Source of the DNA: Anoplopoma fimbria
Taxonomy: Eukaryota; Chordata; Actinopteri; Perciformes; Anoplopomatidae
Assembly (NCBI RefSeq): GCF_027596085.1
Contig: NC_072456.1
Span: 15,390,744 to 15,454,743, forward strand
DNA length: 64,000 bases
Direction: 5' to 3'
Shown here: in pieces, positions 37,690 to 51,500 of the stretch
Layout of the letters: each line of letters starts with the position of its first letter
Numbering within the stretch: position 1 is the first letter of the stretch
Translations under genes and position numbers: made by a program
Notes under the pieces: generated by a model
Databases searched by the model: none
Seen by the model: only the letters and a program-made list of their open reading frames with translations
What the model was told of the DNA's origin: nothing

Positions 37690-37932
37690 AGCAACGCCCT
37701 GCTTCACATTCACACACTTACATTCATCCAACCTGGGAGCGGCCCAATACAACCACAGGCTCCTGCTGAAGCCAGTGCACAGCTCAACATAGAGTTAAAT
37801 GCTTGGCTCAAAGGCACTTCAGTGGTATAGCTGTGGAAGGAGGATAGATATCATTGGCCCTGGGAATTCAAACCTGCAACCTCTTGGTCAGGAGCCTGCT
37901 TCTCTTAACCTTAAGGCCACCACCGCTACACA
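37690..37932 (-). mobile_element. Degenerate tRNA-derived SINE
   Basis: The minus strand has a tRNA-like head (GCGGTGGTGGCCTTAAGG, B-box-like GGTTTGAATTCCC). Its body order matches the other fish SINEs in the window: a 'CCTTTGAGCCAAGCATTTAA' segment and a 'GTAAGTGTGTGAATGTGAAG' segment. Confidence 0.65.
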
Positions 37933-40900
37933 GCAAAGCATAACATCTTCCCAGAAATAAAATGAAAATCCCTTATGCTGCACTTTGGTGGGAACAACCC
38001 AAGCTGAGAGAAGGCGCCGGTTTTGCGTCTGTAACCACTGTTGAAATATTATTTCAGAGGCAAGCCGTCCCCGCATCTTGGAGCACGGTGAGCCGAGCAC
38101 TTGAAAAATGCATTAGGGCCAAGGGGCAAGTTGGAGGCTATACATTTGCTACCAATTTAGTTGCTGCATCTTAGATTTCATCTTGGCCCCAAAACCAAGC
38201 CATGTAGTAAATGACCTCTAGGATAAATAGACAGCAGGCTACATGACCCCAGCCATCAAAAAACAGAGGCTATATCAAATACTACATCGCTATACAGGAA
38301 GCGTGTACGACATTCTCCCAAAACCTGTAGGGAGAAAAAAAAAGGGGGGGCGAATGGGGTGAGTCTCTATTCACCACTCTCTCTTTGGTCAAAACCATTT
38401 TTTCTTCCTGAGGTCTGTTATTACCGGCCTAGTTCCTGGGTTCCCATTCAGAGTGGAGCTTGTTCATATAAACCTTGAGGTTTTGAAGCATCGCTGGACT
38501 GACTGGGTGGCTTTCACCAGGGAATTAGCACGGGGTCGCATTGGATCACGATCAGTAGGTCCTTTACGGCTAACCTGTCTTGGACCGGGCTGCCTGTGTA
38601 GGTGGTGGTGGTGAGGACAAGTTTCCTGGCTCTGGAATATGGGTCAGTCAGAACCCAGGATGTGTAGGCCTCGGTTCTGTAAATCATGAATCCCTCAGAT
38701 GCTTTTCTACTTACTGTGTAATTTCTATATCATTTAATTTAACCATTATTTTCCAGATAAGTCTTGATGATATTGAGAATTCTCCTGTAAGACCCAAACT
38801 TTTTTTTTTACAGCTGGAGGAAGTACTGTAGCCTGCAGTATGTGATTTCAACTCTATTATCTTTGGCAAGAGTGAACGGTGATGTAAATGATATTGATGT
38901 ATTTGATGTCTACATTTATTTGCATATTCATGATTAAAAATACACTTAGGGGATAAAGCTGAAGGAAATGGTCTCTTTTGAAACAGCTTGGTATTCCATT
39001 TGTTTCGTTTAATTACTTGTTTTTAGCTCCACAAACAAAGGGATGAATAGTACGTTTCTATTGAGTTCACACATACTTTCTTAAAGTATGTATTTGCTGA
39101 TCATAATGACAAATGGTTTACAAAAATGTAGAGGGGGCTTTATTTTCTCATATTGTTTTGCAAAATATGTTATTGACCATAATATGACTATTGGCAATCC
39201 AGCAGCCTAAGCCTCTCTTAGATGAATTCATTTTTCACTGCACCTTGCAAGACAGGTATTCATCCCAGTATGACACTATGACGTTATTTCTTTGTTTTGA
39301 TAGATTTTTCCCACCCCGTACAGACCCTCATGTATGAAAGCTTTGAACTCGAAATGCAATACAACACCATGCCAGTCCAATTACACCTGAAGTGCATGTG
39401 CACAACATCCATCCCAAACTTCCAAACCTACTATTTGCATGTCCCTTTTGGATGAGGTCTAGCCTAAACAGGCATGCTATTGACTTCTTCCTCCTTTTCT
39501 GTCCCAATCCATCTGTCCCACTGAGGTCCAGAAGGTGGCAGGAGTGGCACTGCTGACAACATACCAGCAGAAAAAAAAAAATACCACCTACCTAACAGCT
39601 TCAGCACCACAGTCTTTCCTCTCTGCTCCTTAAATGACGATAGACTTTTTACATGTCCCCAACATCAGACACATGTGGCTTTTTTTTTTAGAGATGAACG
39701 ACATGGTGTCATCTCTGTGCTGGGGCACATCTGCTCAGTCTTAGTTTAATGTTCTTTCCATCCACATTTATATGGAAAGTGTTGTGTGCCTTTGTTCTGT
39801 TCTGTGGGGGGTTTCCATCCCTTTGTTTAAAAGTGACATCAAACAGGGCCAGAGGGGCATGATGGCTTGAACATGATCAAGATGGTTGTTGTTTTTTTTG
39901 TCCTCTTACATTGTCAGTAGCCTTGGCGGTGATTTTTCTTGTTTCCTTTTGATGGAATACTTTAAAATAAGACGGAAAACTGGCACAGATGTCATCACTT
40001 TTTTTACGGATGTTAACAAATGTTTTCACAGTCTGGTGGTTGCTTCAAGTGACGTTGAAGGTGTTTAATCCTTGTTTAGTACTAACTGATGTTTATTATA
40101 ACAAAGAGTACATCATTTTTAGCACATTGTACGTATGTGCTCTCAGCACATCGTCATCTATCTTTACATATTTGGGAAAAATGGATTGGGAGTTTACTGT
40201 TTTCTCAGCAAATGAAATTGTGTTCTGGTACAAGGGCATAAAACAGAAACTCTATGGTCAGAATGCACCTTCTCTGTAGTATCTTGCCTGTGGACATTTT
40301 ACTCTACCGCTGCACCTGTATTGTTTGAAGATGTAGTGATTAATGCTGAGTTGTACCTCACTCCTGAGTTGACAAAATTACAATATAGATTTAAGGAAAA
40401 TGAGGGAACACATTTGGGTAAAAGCAAAGTGAGATGTATGAACTTCAACTTTAAAATTCCCATCCCCAGAAGCATCCCTCTGGTGGTGTTAGATGTTATA
40501 TTCCAACATTCAGCCTCTGAGGAGAAATTAACTTTGATTCCCCAGGTAAATTATTATTATATTTTTTAAGCTCAGATGATGTCAATGGAAGAGGAAAGCC
40601 ATCATGAGAAATAATTCTACATAATGTTCAGTAATGATCTCTTTTTGCCAAGTCTATCACACACTCATTGATGCAAAACCATGTCATTACTGTTGCTGAA
40701 GCACAATATTCATAAATGGAAAATGATATGACCTTACCATTAACCTCAAAGTAGAGGGCCTTGCGATGTGGGGGATTGTTTTACAATCTGCTCTTTCATG
40801 ACTTAAATTGTTTCTTCTAAAGTGCGGTATCTTGCCCATAAACTGCCAAATGAGCAGACGTCTGTTATTGTCGAGGTGGTCTGTGTGTGTATGTGTTTGT

Positions 40901-43900
40901 AAGATTGGAAAAGAGAAAAAGAGGAGACGGCAAAGGAAGGAAGAGGATGAGAGCCTATTACCCAGTGGGAGGAAATTAAGTCGTGTGTGGGTGTGTTTTA
41001 GTGTGCGGTTCCTTGCTAACATATTATTCAAAGGATCAATTATTAATTCTGGCCTGTGATGAGCTTAGCTTTCAATTTTGAACATCAATGCAGTTTAATA
41101 TTATGGCAATTAATAAACACATTCTGGGATAATCACCTTTTTATTCCTAGCAATATCACAGGAAGCAGCTCTGTTGGAATATCCCTGTGGTTCACACAGA
41201 GAAAGCTGGTTTATCTTCAACTTCAGGGGGCTTCCTCTCTCAACAACAGGTTTATGGGAAAACTAGGAAATAGAGTGTTATCAATTCAAATCATCCAGTA
41301 TCAGGCTGAGCCAACCTTGTGGCCAGACCTTCAGTTTCCTACCATCCTGCACCATCTACAAGCTACGCAATAGCTGATGAGAAAACAATCTCACCACAAC
41401 ATTCATTTAGTAGCTATTCTGGTGCTTACACATGATTCATTTGTCATACTGTTCATCTCAAAAGTATTAGCTGCTTCAATTATGACATTCGCCTCCCTGC
41501 AGTTTTTTTTAGCAGGTCCTCTTGTTTTTCTGTCTTTATGACATTTTTGATCATAAACCTAAACATATGTTTTGCATATAGGGAGAAGCTGAATTAATTG
41601 ATACAAGTTTTAAAAGCTAACTTAAGACTAAATACTGTATTTTTCAATAAAATACATTGTTTGTTATGTCCCTTCAAAATGGGACATAAAAGTTTCCTGA
41701 TGTGGCGTGCGTATCAGCAGGACAATGTCATGTGTCTGCGCCTTCCAAAACTGTTACAAATCTACTGTACAACAATAATTAACAGCAATTTGGTAGGTTT
41801 AGGGAAAGATCATTCTGGGTTTAAAAAACTGCTTGGTTAAGGTGGTAAACATCCTGTTTTGGGTTAAAATGACTACTTCATCATCGCGCTTAAAGTTATA
41901 ACCACATGGATAAGGTCAGAAAACAGTCTTGGTCATAGTAGAAAGGAAACTGTGTTGAAGGATTCAATACTAAATTAGGTTTTCGACTTGGATAGATGCA
42001 TTTAATCACCTCTAATAACATATTATTTTAACCTTAAATAAACACCCACAATGGTTGTACCAGACTATTTTCATTAAGAAATAGCAAATTTGACATTCTG
42101 CACCAGAGTAGCTCCTTGCAAGACCTTAGCATACTCTCTTGAGAGATTTTACATACCCTTTAATACGTTTTTTTAATCACAGAAATAAGAAGCTGCCAAG
42201 CACTTGCATTCAATACTTGTGTGAGTCTTATAATTGCCACTTAATAGTGCTCACCAACTTCTTTTTAGGTCAGAGCTAGAGTATTGTCATTTTTCATTCA
42301 TTACTTAACCAGAGATGTTTTCTCAGTAATTCCCTCTTGGATTTGGGTATAAGCACGCCTGCAGTGCATGGGAAAGTCTGTTCACAGCAACAGTGAAAAA
42401 GGGAAAAGGAGAATGAAAGAGACAGAGATCAGGAAGAAAAAAAAACATGGAGAGAGAGAGCAGATGAAGATAAAGAAAGAGTGAATGAGAGACTGGGCTG
42501 AAAGTGATAGAGAGATAGTTTCATTCACTTTCTGAAAGCTATGCTTTCAGGTTTAACATGTGGACAAGATTCATGCATCAGTCACTTCCAAACAAATACA
42601 AACTTATTTGGAGATTATAACCACTTTTGGTGCTTTTACATTGTTTATATTGTTTTTTCTGCATTAATCCCTCTTAAGTACATATGTGTAAGGAAATTGC
42701 CAGTTGCTTGCAAATAAGTTGGTATCATTAAATGACTAACAAAAGAGTTTCTATAGATATATAGAATATTTTACAAGTAAGAAAGCTGCATGGATCCCTT
42801 TGGTCTATCTCTGTTTATCTTTTTCACAAAACAAAAAGGCTTGTGGTTGATTACCAATGACAACGCAACAAGGACCAACCACAGGATATGTAAACAAATT
42901 ATGAAAGAAAAATAGTATACTGTACTTGACTATAGTATGTGACTTTGAAGTCTTGAAAATCCTTAAAGTTGTAAAACAGGTAACAAACCTCAGCTCAACA
43001 CACAGATGAGGGCATCGCTGCCACTTAGCTGCTACACTGAGGCCACAGACACAGTTATTTCGTGCCTTTCTGTTGGTCATCAACCACATGCTTACACGCA
43101 CATTGTCAAAAAAGGAGACTTGAAGCCTGAATAAATGTTTCAAGTAGCAGTCACGCTACTTGAAACATAGCGTGACATAAAATGCAAAATGTTATGGCAA
43201 AATCAAAGCGAATGGAGCACAAGGCAGTTATAGTGACTCAAAACTGTAGGTCCTCAGCCCCCCACCTGCTTTTACCTGATGGTATAATCTCTGTCTGCCA
43301 TCACTGATTGGTCGTGCATGCATCTACGTATTAACACAATGTTCATTCAGTATGTGGGGTGTGCCTTTTCTAGTTGTTTCTGTTCTAGGTGAGGACTTTT
43401 GGCCTCTGATTGCTTGTATTAAATTGGTATAGTTTAACTATAGAACCAATTGAAAAATAATTGCACTTAGATGTATGATTGATAGGATTAGCAGGAATTC
43501 GTAGTCGTTCTTCTGATTAAGAGCTGGTAGCGTTGTCTTACACAGCCATCAGCTCCAAAAACATTGGCATTCATTTCCAAATGGGCCTTATTTGGATACA
43601 CATCACATATTGGGAGTATAAATTATTACTTTCTAGTCTGAAAAATTACTAAAACTTAATAAGAGCTTTTGAAATAGCTTAACATTTTGTTTTGTGGCAA
43701 GTAAAGGAAGATAAAGCTGGCAATGCTAAGCAAAGTAATCTCATTACAAAATGATGCAATGCAAAAGCTCCCTAGTTCAGGCAAAAAATAGGTCAATAGG
43801 TAATGGGTGTATCTATTATTGTGTTGAACAATACCTGTATCATACATACCATAATACTTACACTAATAAATAACTTTGATACAGTTAATGATACACAAAT

Positions 43901-44601
43901 TCCTTCCACATCTACTAAAACTACCATAGTTTGACCTAAGACTTAATGAAATCAGCCACCCTGTTACCATGGGATTGATCCAGTTATAGTCAAGCTGGAG
44001 CTTGGACAGTATTTTATGAGGAGTGATAAGAGGCTTACTGGTGTTACTGAATGACTATCATAACAACATGAAACATGTGTCTTATTTATGTTAAGCTTTT
44101 ACCGATTAAAAATATCCACTTCCAGCTGCCAATAAGCGAAAACCACTGTGAATTGAACGTGAACCAAGAAACCTTCAGATGATTCAGCTCCTGCCTTTTC
44201 CACTTCATGTGTCACTTGTCAAGAAAATTGAGGGAAAAGAATAACACTGGTATCAGATTGCTAGAAGCACTGCGCAGTGAGGAAAAATATATATACAAAC
44301 ACCTCCTTACCAATCAATCTTCAATTACTTTTTGTGCTAATAAGCATCAAACTTTTACACAAACATGGAAGTCTGCGGCTGAGATGTTCAGGTGCCAATT
44401 AAGTGCGGATGTGGGGAGAATGTGGGTGGACAACTAATAAAAGGGTTCCTTGCATGTAACTGATCCTTTTTGAGAAACCTAATGTAGTTTACCATTGATT
44501 GAACGCTTACACTGGGAGGACACTGAGAACAAAAGGAAAGGGTCAGTAGAGACAAATGAAAACACCTAATGCTAACCTACTAGCTGGGTATTATAGATAG
44601 T
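37933..44601. other. Long non-coding stretch
   Basis: Several ORFs of 60-115 codons occur (for example 40321-40569 and 41056-41373) but none carries a recognisable domain or consistent splice sites. Contains the interleaved hairpins at 43135-43176. Confidence 0.35.
43135..43176. repeat. Two interleaved, mutually exclusive hairpins
   Basis: ATGTTTCAAGTAGC (43135-43148) pairs with GCTACTTGAAACAT (43155-43168). GTCACGCTA (43150-43158) pairs with TAGCGTGAC (43168-43176). The arms overlap, so only one stem can form at a time. Confidence 0.85.
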
Positions 44602-44837
44602 CTAGTTTTACGTAGTTCTCTTATTACAAATCTCAATACCCTGATCATGACAGATTTAAGTGGTTAAGTTCTAGCACAAAAAATAACACTTGATTCAATC
44701 AATTTGATTGTGCAATGCATGGATTTATTTAACCCGTTTGCAGAAGGGGGGGCTGCCCTGGATGTTTGATTGCATGTGACAGTTAGATACATGCGCTTGA
44801 TAATTTTAACTACAAAACAACTGACAGATGTAATGTA
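44602..44837 (+). repeat. Inverted repeat, left arm
   Basis: The first ~132 bp match the reverse complement of the right arm (48368-48557) with about three differences. Then comes a ~64-bp segment absent from the right arm, then ~50 further matching bases ending at 44837. Confidence 0.85.
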
Positions 44838-45850
44838 GTTAATTTTCTATAATTAAATCTGAAACTTAAGTGGAAATAATATACAGCACTGAAGCAGTGG
44901 CTCTACAGCAATGTTGGTCAGCATCATTGAAACAACCAACCACTAGACTTGCTCCTTTAAGCCAAACACAAAGCACGAAGAAGTTTTAACAAATACAAAC
45001 TTTATAACCAAATTGTATACACAAAAAGTGATTACACACATTTAAAACTCCATTACCAGCCTGTTACAAACCATAACACAGTAAAAGTAAAAATAGCGTT
45101 GGCACTGTCCTTGGTGCTGAAAAAATTCCCTCAGTCATTAAAAAAACATTTATAAAAACGCATATGCTTCAGAACTCAGAAATAGACATTTCCATGCACT
45201 GGTCTCCCACCAAACAAGCCAGGTTTTGGAATGAAGCTTTGAATGTTCCCTTATCTTATGAGGACATGACCCTAATAAAAAGAAACGCTCAAACAAAAGA
45301 AAACTAAATTTGAATTATAATCCATTCATTGGAATCTCTTTTATTAAATCAACATTCTTTGAAAATATATTTAACTCGTTATTATTTGCCTCTGTTTGTA
45401 TGCGAATTTGTAATACATTTTGTCTTTGGGATTTCTGAATGGTGACCTTAGTATTTCTAAATACCTGGCTCCTGCACTTCTGATCAGAGTTAGAGAGCCA
45501 TAGAGAGGAGGAGAGCGATTTGTTAAATGGTTAAAAAGTTAGAGGGAGTATGAGTCAGGTAATTCCTGAAGGATGATTTTTTTTGTCTTATCGGAGGACG
45601 TCGAGTGATGCTGCTGTACTGACGAGTTCTGGATGGTTTATTTAAATAGTTGTGTATGCCACTGGAGTTAAGTTTTTCAATGTCTCAATCTTTAAGGGGT
45701 AAAGGGTTCAATTCCCACCAGGGTTGCTCATACATTCCCACCAAATTGACTTGCATTATGTTTAGCATCAGCAACAGATGAGATATATTTGTTCTACTGG
45801 ACTCATTTAAGGTGGGTGGGCAGCTACAGGTAGTAGCTACATGTGTGTGA

Positions 45851-45851
<1 letters not shown>

Positions 45852-45893
<42 letters not shown>
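45852..45893. repeat. (GT)n microsatellite
   Basis: About 21 uninterrupted GT units. Confidence 0.95.
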
Positions 45894-45895
<2 letters not shown>

Positions 45896-46390
45896 CAGGG
45901 GGTATACTGTAGCCAAGGTCATTCATCAGTCAGGGGAGGCCTGGTTCTGAAAGGGCCAGTGTTGAACTGCCGTGATTGATCTGTGCAGGAGATTGGCCAT
46001 GGCCTGAAGAGGGGCATGTCGTTCTCTGCTCCGGCTATGGCCAATTACATCAGTGGGGGTTGTGAGTAATGCAGTAGTTCAAAATACAGCCGGCTTTTCT
46101 CTTCCTGGGAAAAAGCGAGACCTGCAAATCCAGCATAATTTTTACTCTATGTCCGGTCATTTTTCATTTGATTCTTGTTGACTTTTACACAAGTAACCTT
46201 TTTATGTCCTTTCTGTTCTATATTTCTGTATTCAAAGTTGATTTGAATTAATATTCCCAACAGAGCTTCAGTGATCAAACGATGAGAAAACATTTAGAAC
46301 TTATAGAAAAGTATTTCAATTATGATTAGTAGTAAGATCTCCTTTCAAAAAATTCTCATTTTATTGTTGAATACTATTTATATATGTACT

Positions 46391-46431
46391 ATTTTCGCCA
46401 TTATTAAGATACCAATGATAATGGCGAAAAT
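46391..46431. repeat. Hairpin with 14-bp perfect stem
   Basis: ATTTTCGCCATTAT at 46391-46404 is the exact reverse complement of 46418-46431, with a 13-nt loop. Confidence 0.85.
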
Positions 46432-48367
46432 TGAGGGATCACCAAAGTTATCAAACAAACATAGCCGTTATTTCCAGGAAGGAGGTTTTTTGTGTCACAT
46501 ACAAAAACTAAAAATAAACATTTACAATATGTCACCTGAGTCGGTATCTGTGTGACTCGATTGTCACTTGTGATTTGTGCCGTTAGTCACTGTAATGAAA
46601 TAAGTCACTAAAAAGTAAAGTTAACATTAGCCACACTCTTTTCCTAAACCTAATGTTATTTCAGTCTGGACCAAAGTGGAGGACTAACCGACTAATATTC
46701 CCATCTCTAGAAATTCACATGCTACTAGCATGTCTGAAAAATACAACAACAACACCTTTGGACTCGTGTCTATACAGAAATAATTCAGTGGATTTGAACA
46801 ATAATGGGGGCATGTGTACACCTTGACTTTGTTATATGAGGCAGCAGTTCTCAGTCTTGCCTCCACAGACTTTATCAACTGGATTTCCATTTTCAGTGCT
46901 TTGTTTTTATGTGTGGCAGCTGCTGTTTATGCAATGTCTGATTAACAATATGAGCTGACGTAATTCTCTGTCTCCATTCTGGTCCTGTCCCCATAAAATC
47001 AGGAACTAAACCACAGGAACACAGCAAAAGCGTGAGAAATGGGAGAAAAGGAGGGAGGCAAGGTTGAATAATAGGACTGGGGCAATGGATGGCTGCTGTT
47101 TGTGTGTGTCCAAGTGTGTAACGCTCTGCAGAACCTGCTTGACTTTCCCCCTGCTGAGCTGACATTGTGCTGGATGTCTGAGCTCTGAGGGCCACTGCAT
47201 GAAAGGACACACTCCTACACACTCTATTCCTCTTCAGCTTGACGTTTGCCCTTAAGGCCACACCGGATGACAACAAAAGTAACAAAACAACAACACAGTA
47301 AGTGAATTATATCTTTGGTGGAGGTTGATCCAAAAGTAGAATATATTGTTGATTCATCTTCTAAGACGTCAGTCTTTGAAAAAGGTCACAGTAATTGGAA
47401 ACCAAAGCAGTCAACCTTGAGTTTTTTCCATATTCCTGTCTTCCCGAAAATCAATTTAAACAATTTTAAATAGATGATGTCACTATTTTGACCACAGCAA
47501 CAGTTTGATCTTCAGGAGTCATGCTTCCAACTCATACTTTAAAGAGAGTTCTGTACTCAGTGAGGGGCACTTGAATCAAAAGATTAAACCTGTTTCCTTT
47601 AGACTCCCGGTCTGATAGATTGAAATAGATTTCAAAGCGGTTGGGTGAAGGAATCATTTCCCCTTGGCAAGACCGAGCAAATTAAAAACCTGCATTACTT
47701 GGTTACCCCTTTGACAGATTCTCTGATCTTGGTTTAGATGGTGGGTACTGTTGTGACCTCTTATCCAAAAAGTTTAAAAAGGGGACCTAAGAAACTGATC
47801 TGTAATTACAGAATGGTGCTTCCTGTTGAGACAAAGACAGACCACTTCTGAAATCGTCATTGTAATTCAAAGTTATTCAGGACTGAGCTGCGCAACACTT
47901 AAAATTAGGTTTGACGTGCAATGTTGTCAAAACTTTGCCATAACTTGTGAAATGTAAGGATTCCAAAATGTATTTGAATGCGCCCAAACTACTGTTAAAG
48001 AAAATCATTCAAGTCCAGCTCAGAAGTTGCTGTGGTGGTGTTACTGTATGTAAATAGTAGAGAACAAAAGGCAAGGGAAGACTATGACCAGACATAATTT
48101 AATTACAAGTGGTAACAAAAGGCAGGAAAGGAGCATTTGCATTGAGACCTGCAGGAAGAACACACCTTTGGCATTCAATCAAGTCAAGGGGTCAACACAG
48201 TAGGGGGCCGGAAGTTGCACCCAGGCGCCATTTGGTTACTAAGTCTGTTCTGCTCAGTTTGAAAAGTTTATTCGTCATCACTATCACAGCTTAGTCTATT
48301 TAAAGTGATCAAATAATTGATGTCATAAGCAGTCTTAAAGTGAATGGGAATTAATAATTGTTTGCAA

Positions 48368-48557
48368 TACATTACATCTGTCAGTTGTTTTGTAGTTAAA
48401 ATTATCAAGCACATGTAATTTACTATGTAAATAAATCCATGCATTGCACAATCAAATTGATTGAATCAAGTGTTGTTTTTTGTGATAGAACTTATCCACT
48501 TAAATCTGTCATGATCAGGGTATTGAGATTTGTAATAAGAGAACTACGTAAAACTAG
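48368..48557 (-). repeat. Inverted repeat, right arm
   Basis: Reverse-complement partner of 44602-44837, with a 16-17 bp different segment in place of the longer central insert of the left arm. Confidence 0.85.
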
Positions 48558-51500
48558 AAATGTGATAGAAGGACAGACCAGGGAACACTACAGTTAAACA
48601 TTGACTGAAGCCCAAAACAATGACTTCATCAAGGGCAGGAAGTAGTGGACTGTTCTGTTGTGACATTACATCAATGTAAAATGCTCAAATTTGATTTTAA
48701 AAATATTCTTATGGAAAGGAATTTTGACTTGTAGACAAAACCTTTGACTAAAATACATAACAAATACCCTATATACCCTTTTAGCCAACCATCAGTAGTT
48801 AAACCCAATGAGGTGCCTAAGTAATTTCCCACTTAACTAATTTCCTTACATAAGATCACCTCAAAGCAAAACACTAGTGTCCTCTACTGTGATACACTGG
48901 GCTGGTCAGATCATTTGAGATGACTCAGCTGAACACTCATCACACATAGCTGAACATATTTTCTGCATCAAGTTAAAAGGTGTGCCAGATAGCTATATTC
49001 TATACTCATGAATAACAGTCACAATAGCCTTATATGTTTAAAAATAGATTGCAAGTGGTTTAAAATACACACTTTTAGTGGAAACCTACTCAACAGTAAA
49101 CCTAGAGCAAGTTTATAGAGATCAAATTTTGGTAGGAATATTTTATTAAGGTTGACCCTGAACTTTCAAACATTGAAACAACACAATAGTCCCAGAAATA
49201 CAAGATACATCGCAACATTTGGGTTTTAGGGTGTTTTATCCTAAAGGTCTACCACCTAATTTGGTCCATACTGTAGTTGGGTCAAAGTCTTTCACAAGCC
49301 ATGTTTTATGCGCAGGAGTTTTTAACACAGCTCTTGGAATATGTCATGTTTCTTTTGCACAAAGTTATAATCTTTAATTAACTTTTCCTGGATGAGTGCG
49401 CTACGATTTTTGAAACAGGCGTGTTCATTAATACATTTTAGGATGAGTTAATTTTATCATTCTTTCCCACGCTCCCTCAACCTTTTATGGGGAGAGCTTT
49501 ATATAGATCTTAACAAGAACTGCTGACGTCAACCATTATTAATCTGCTGTACATGGTATAGTATGATGGAAATCAGGTACCTCATGCTACACATGATATT
49601 TTGATTTTAAGATAAATTAAGATTTGTTGAACAGTTGCAGATGTTGTCACAGAAAGTCTTATGGTATCACAATTAGGAATTCCTTTTTTTACTTTTCAGC
49701 CAGGATCTACATCAGCCTTGAAAAATCAAGTGACCTCAGACTTCAGATGATATCCTTGCATAATTCTCATCCTATGAGAACCAAACTGTTTGTCTTCACC
49801 GGTAACGCCAGCCATAATTTCATACTATTTCTTAGTGAATGAGTGGTGGCCGTGCAATTTCTATTTTTCATAATTTCTGAAAATGAAGGCAGTAGCGTCA
49901 TCATCTTTGGTCTTTTGGTTTGAAAAGTCCAATTGTGACAATTAACTTCAGGACATAATTGATTAATAGACACCCCCATGTGCTATGCAAGAGGAGAGCT
50001 TCTTCTTGATTAGTGAATCAAATAAAAATTAAACTGTATCATAACACCTGAATACTTCAAAGTGGATCTTCTCTCTTCCATAGGTATTTCACAATGTCCT
50101 TCCTGTGTGAAAACCTAATCTGGCACTTGCCCGCCCGTACCAACTCAACAATTCCAACCCCCTGTTCTCATTAACCTGGGGCCTCTATGTTTTTCATGAA
50201 GACAACATCTGTCCAGCTTTCCACCTCAACTGCCAAAGAACAAAGACTTTTCCATTACTGCCCTGGGAAAGTGAACAATCATTTGGGCATCAGCAGTACA
50301 TAATTGTGTAATGGGTTTGTGTGATGGAGTTTTGTTTTGGGAACTCTTCTGTATCCTTACACTCTATCTTTTTGGTTTATCATCTTTCCTTATCCTATTA
50401 CAGAAAGTAGGAGAAGAAGCCAAAACCTAAAGATGAGCAGGGATTTCCATCTTGAATAGGAGATGACACAGATGTCCTTGTGAAATCCCCTTGTATGATA
50501 AGTGACATCATTGGCTATGTTATGATGTCAGTCTGACGATGTAGTTATATAGGATCACACTCATCAAGGGTTCACTATCTAAAAATAGCAGTGTATTACC
50601 ATGACTGTCCTCCAGAGACCATGGGTGATACCCACATGCTATCCCACCATTAGCAGCATCAAATTAGCCGGCTAGCTCTTAGCCAAACATAAATCCCCAC
50701 GTGAGCGCCCCAAGTTGAAAATGGGAAGGCCAACCATTCTTCAATATGTCTGTACAGCACCCCAGTGTCCATGTCTGGAGATTTATCACAGGTCCCATTT
50801 GCTTTTCAGCCTCTCCAGGACCCCTAGTAAATCGCCAGGCAAAGGTTTGACTGAACAACTAATGATCCAGCATGAAAAGAGACAGAGGACTATGTCACTT
50901 TAACTTGGCTCAAAGTTGTAAGATGGGAAGCCTCAGTGGTCCACTCTAGCTTAGGAAGGCAAGAGAAATACAGCAGCTAAAAGAAAGATTGGCCAGAATG
51001 CAGTTTATCAGCTTCTGTACTTCCTGAACTATGGAAAACCCCTTCACACAGTGAAACATCCTGAGGATTCCCGGCTAGCATTTACCTGCCCAGCACTTAG
51101 CTGCTTCGGGAGCAGGTTTTATTGTGAGATCCCATGTTAAAACTACTACGCTGGTTTCTATTTTTGGGGGGCCCATACTGGGCTGGGTATTGCGATGTTG
51201 CAACCTAAATAACTCAATAAACTTTTAGTGGGAAAGTTTAATACCTATGCAGCTCTTGTGTGGTCTCCTTTTCATGATAAAGGCCTCCTTTTCCACTAAC
51301 GTTCTGGAAACTCAAGCTCTAACACAAGCTCTACAGTAACTTCAGCGGAGTCACTTGGTTCTGCATAAAGGCCTGGGGCCAAGTTTCTGGAGAGAGCCTG
51401 CTACTGGACAATCCCTCTGCTGGCAGATGTCCTAACTAGGCTGGGAAAAGGTTCTCCCCTGACTCCCAAGGAATCAATATGGTATTTTAAGTCATAATAA

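Larger units (their letters stand above)
44838..48367. other. Interval between inverted repeat arms
   Basis: 3.5 kb with no recognisable transposase or other gene. It contains a (GT)n run and a 14-bp-stem hairpin. Confidence 0.4.

Noticed and set aside
45695..45730. B-box-like GGGTTCAATTCCCACC on the plus strand
   Set aside because: No A box, tRNA-like fold or SINE body around it; probably a small SINE relic or chance.
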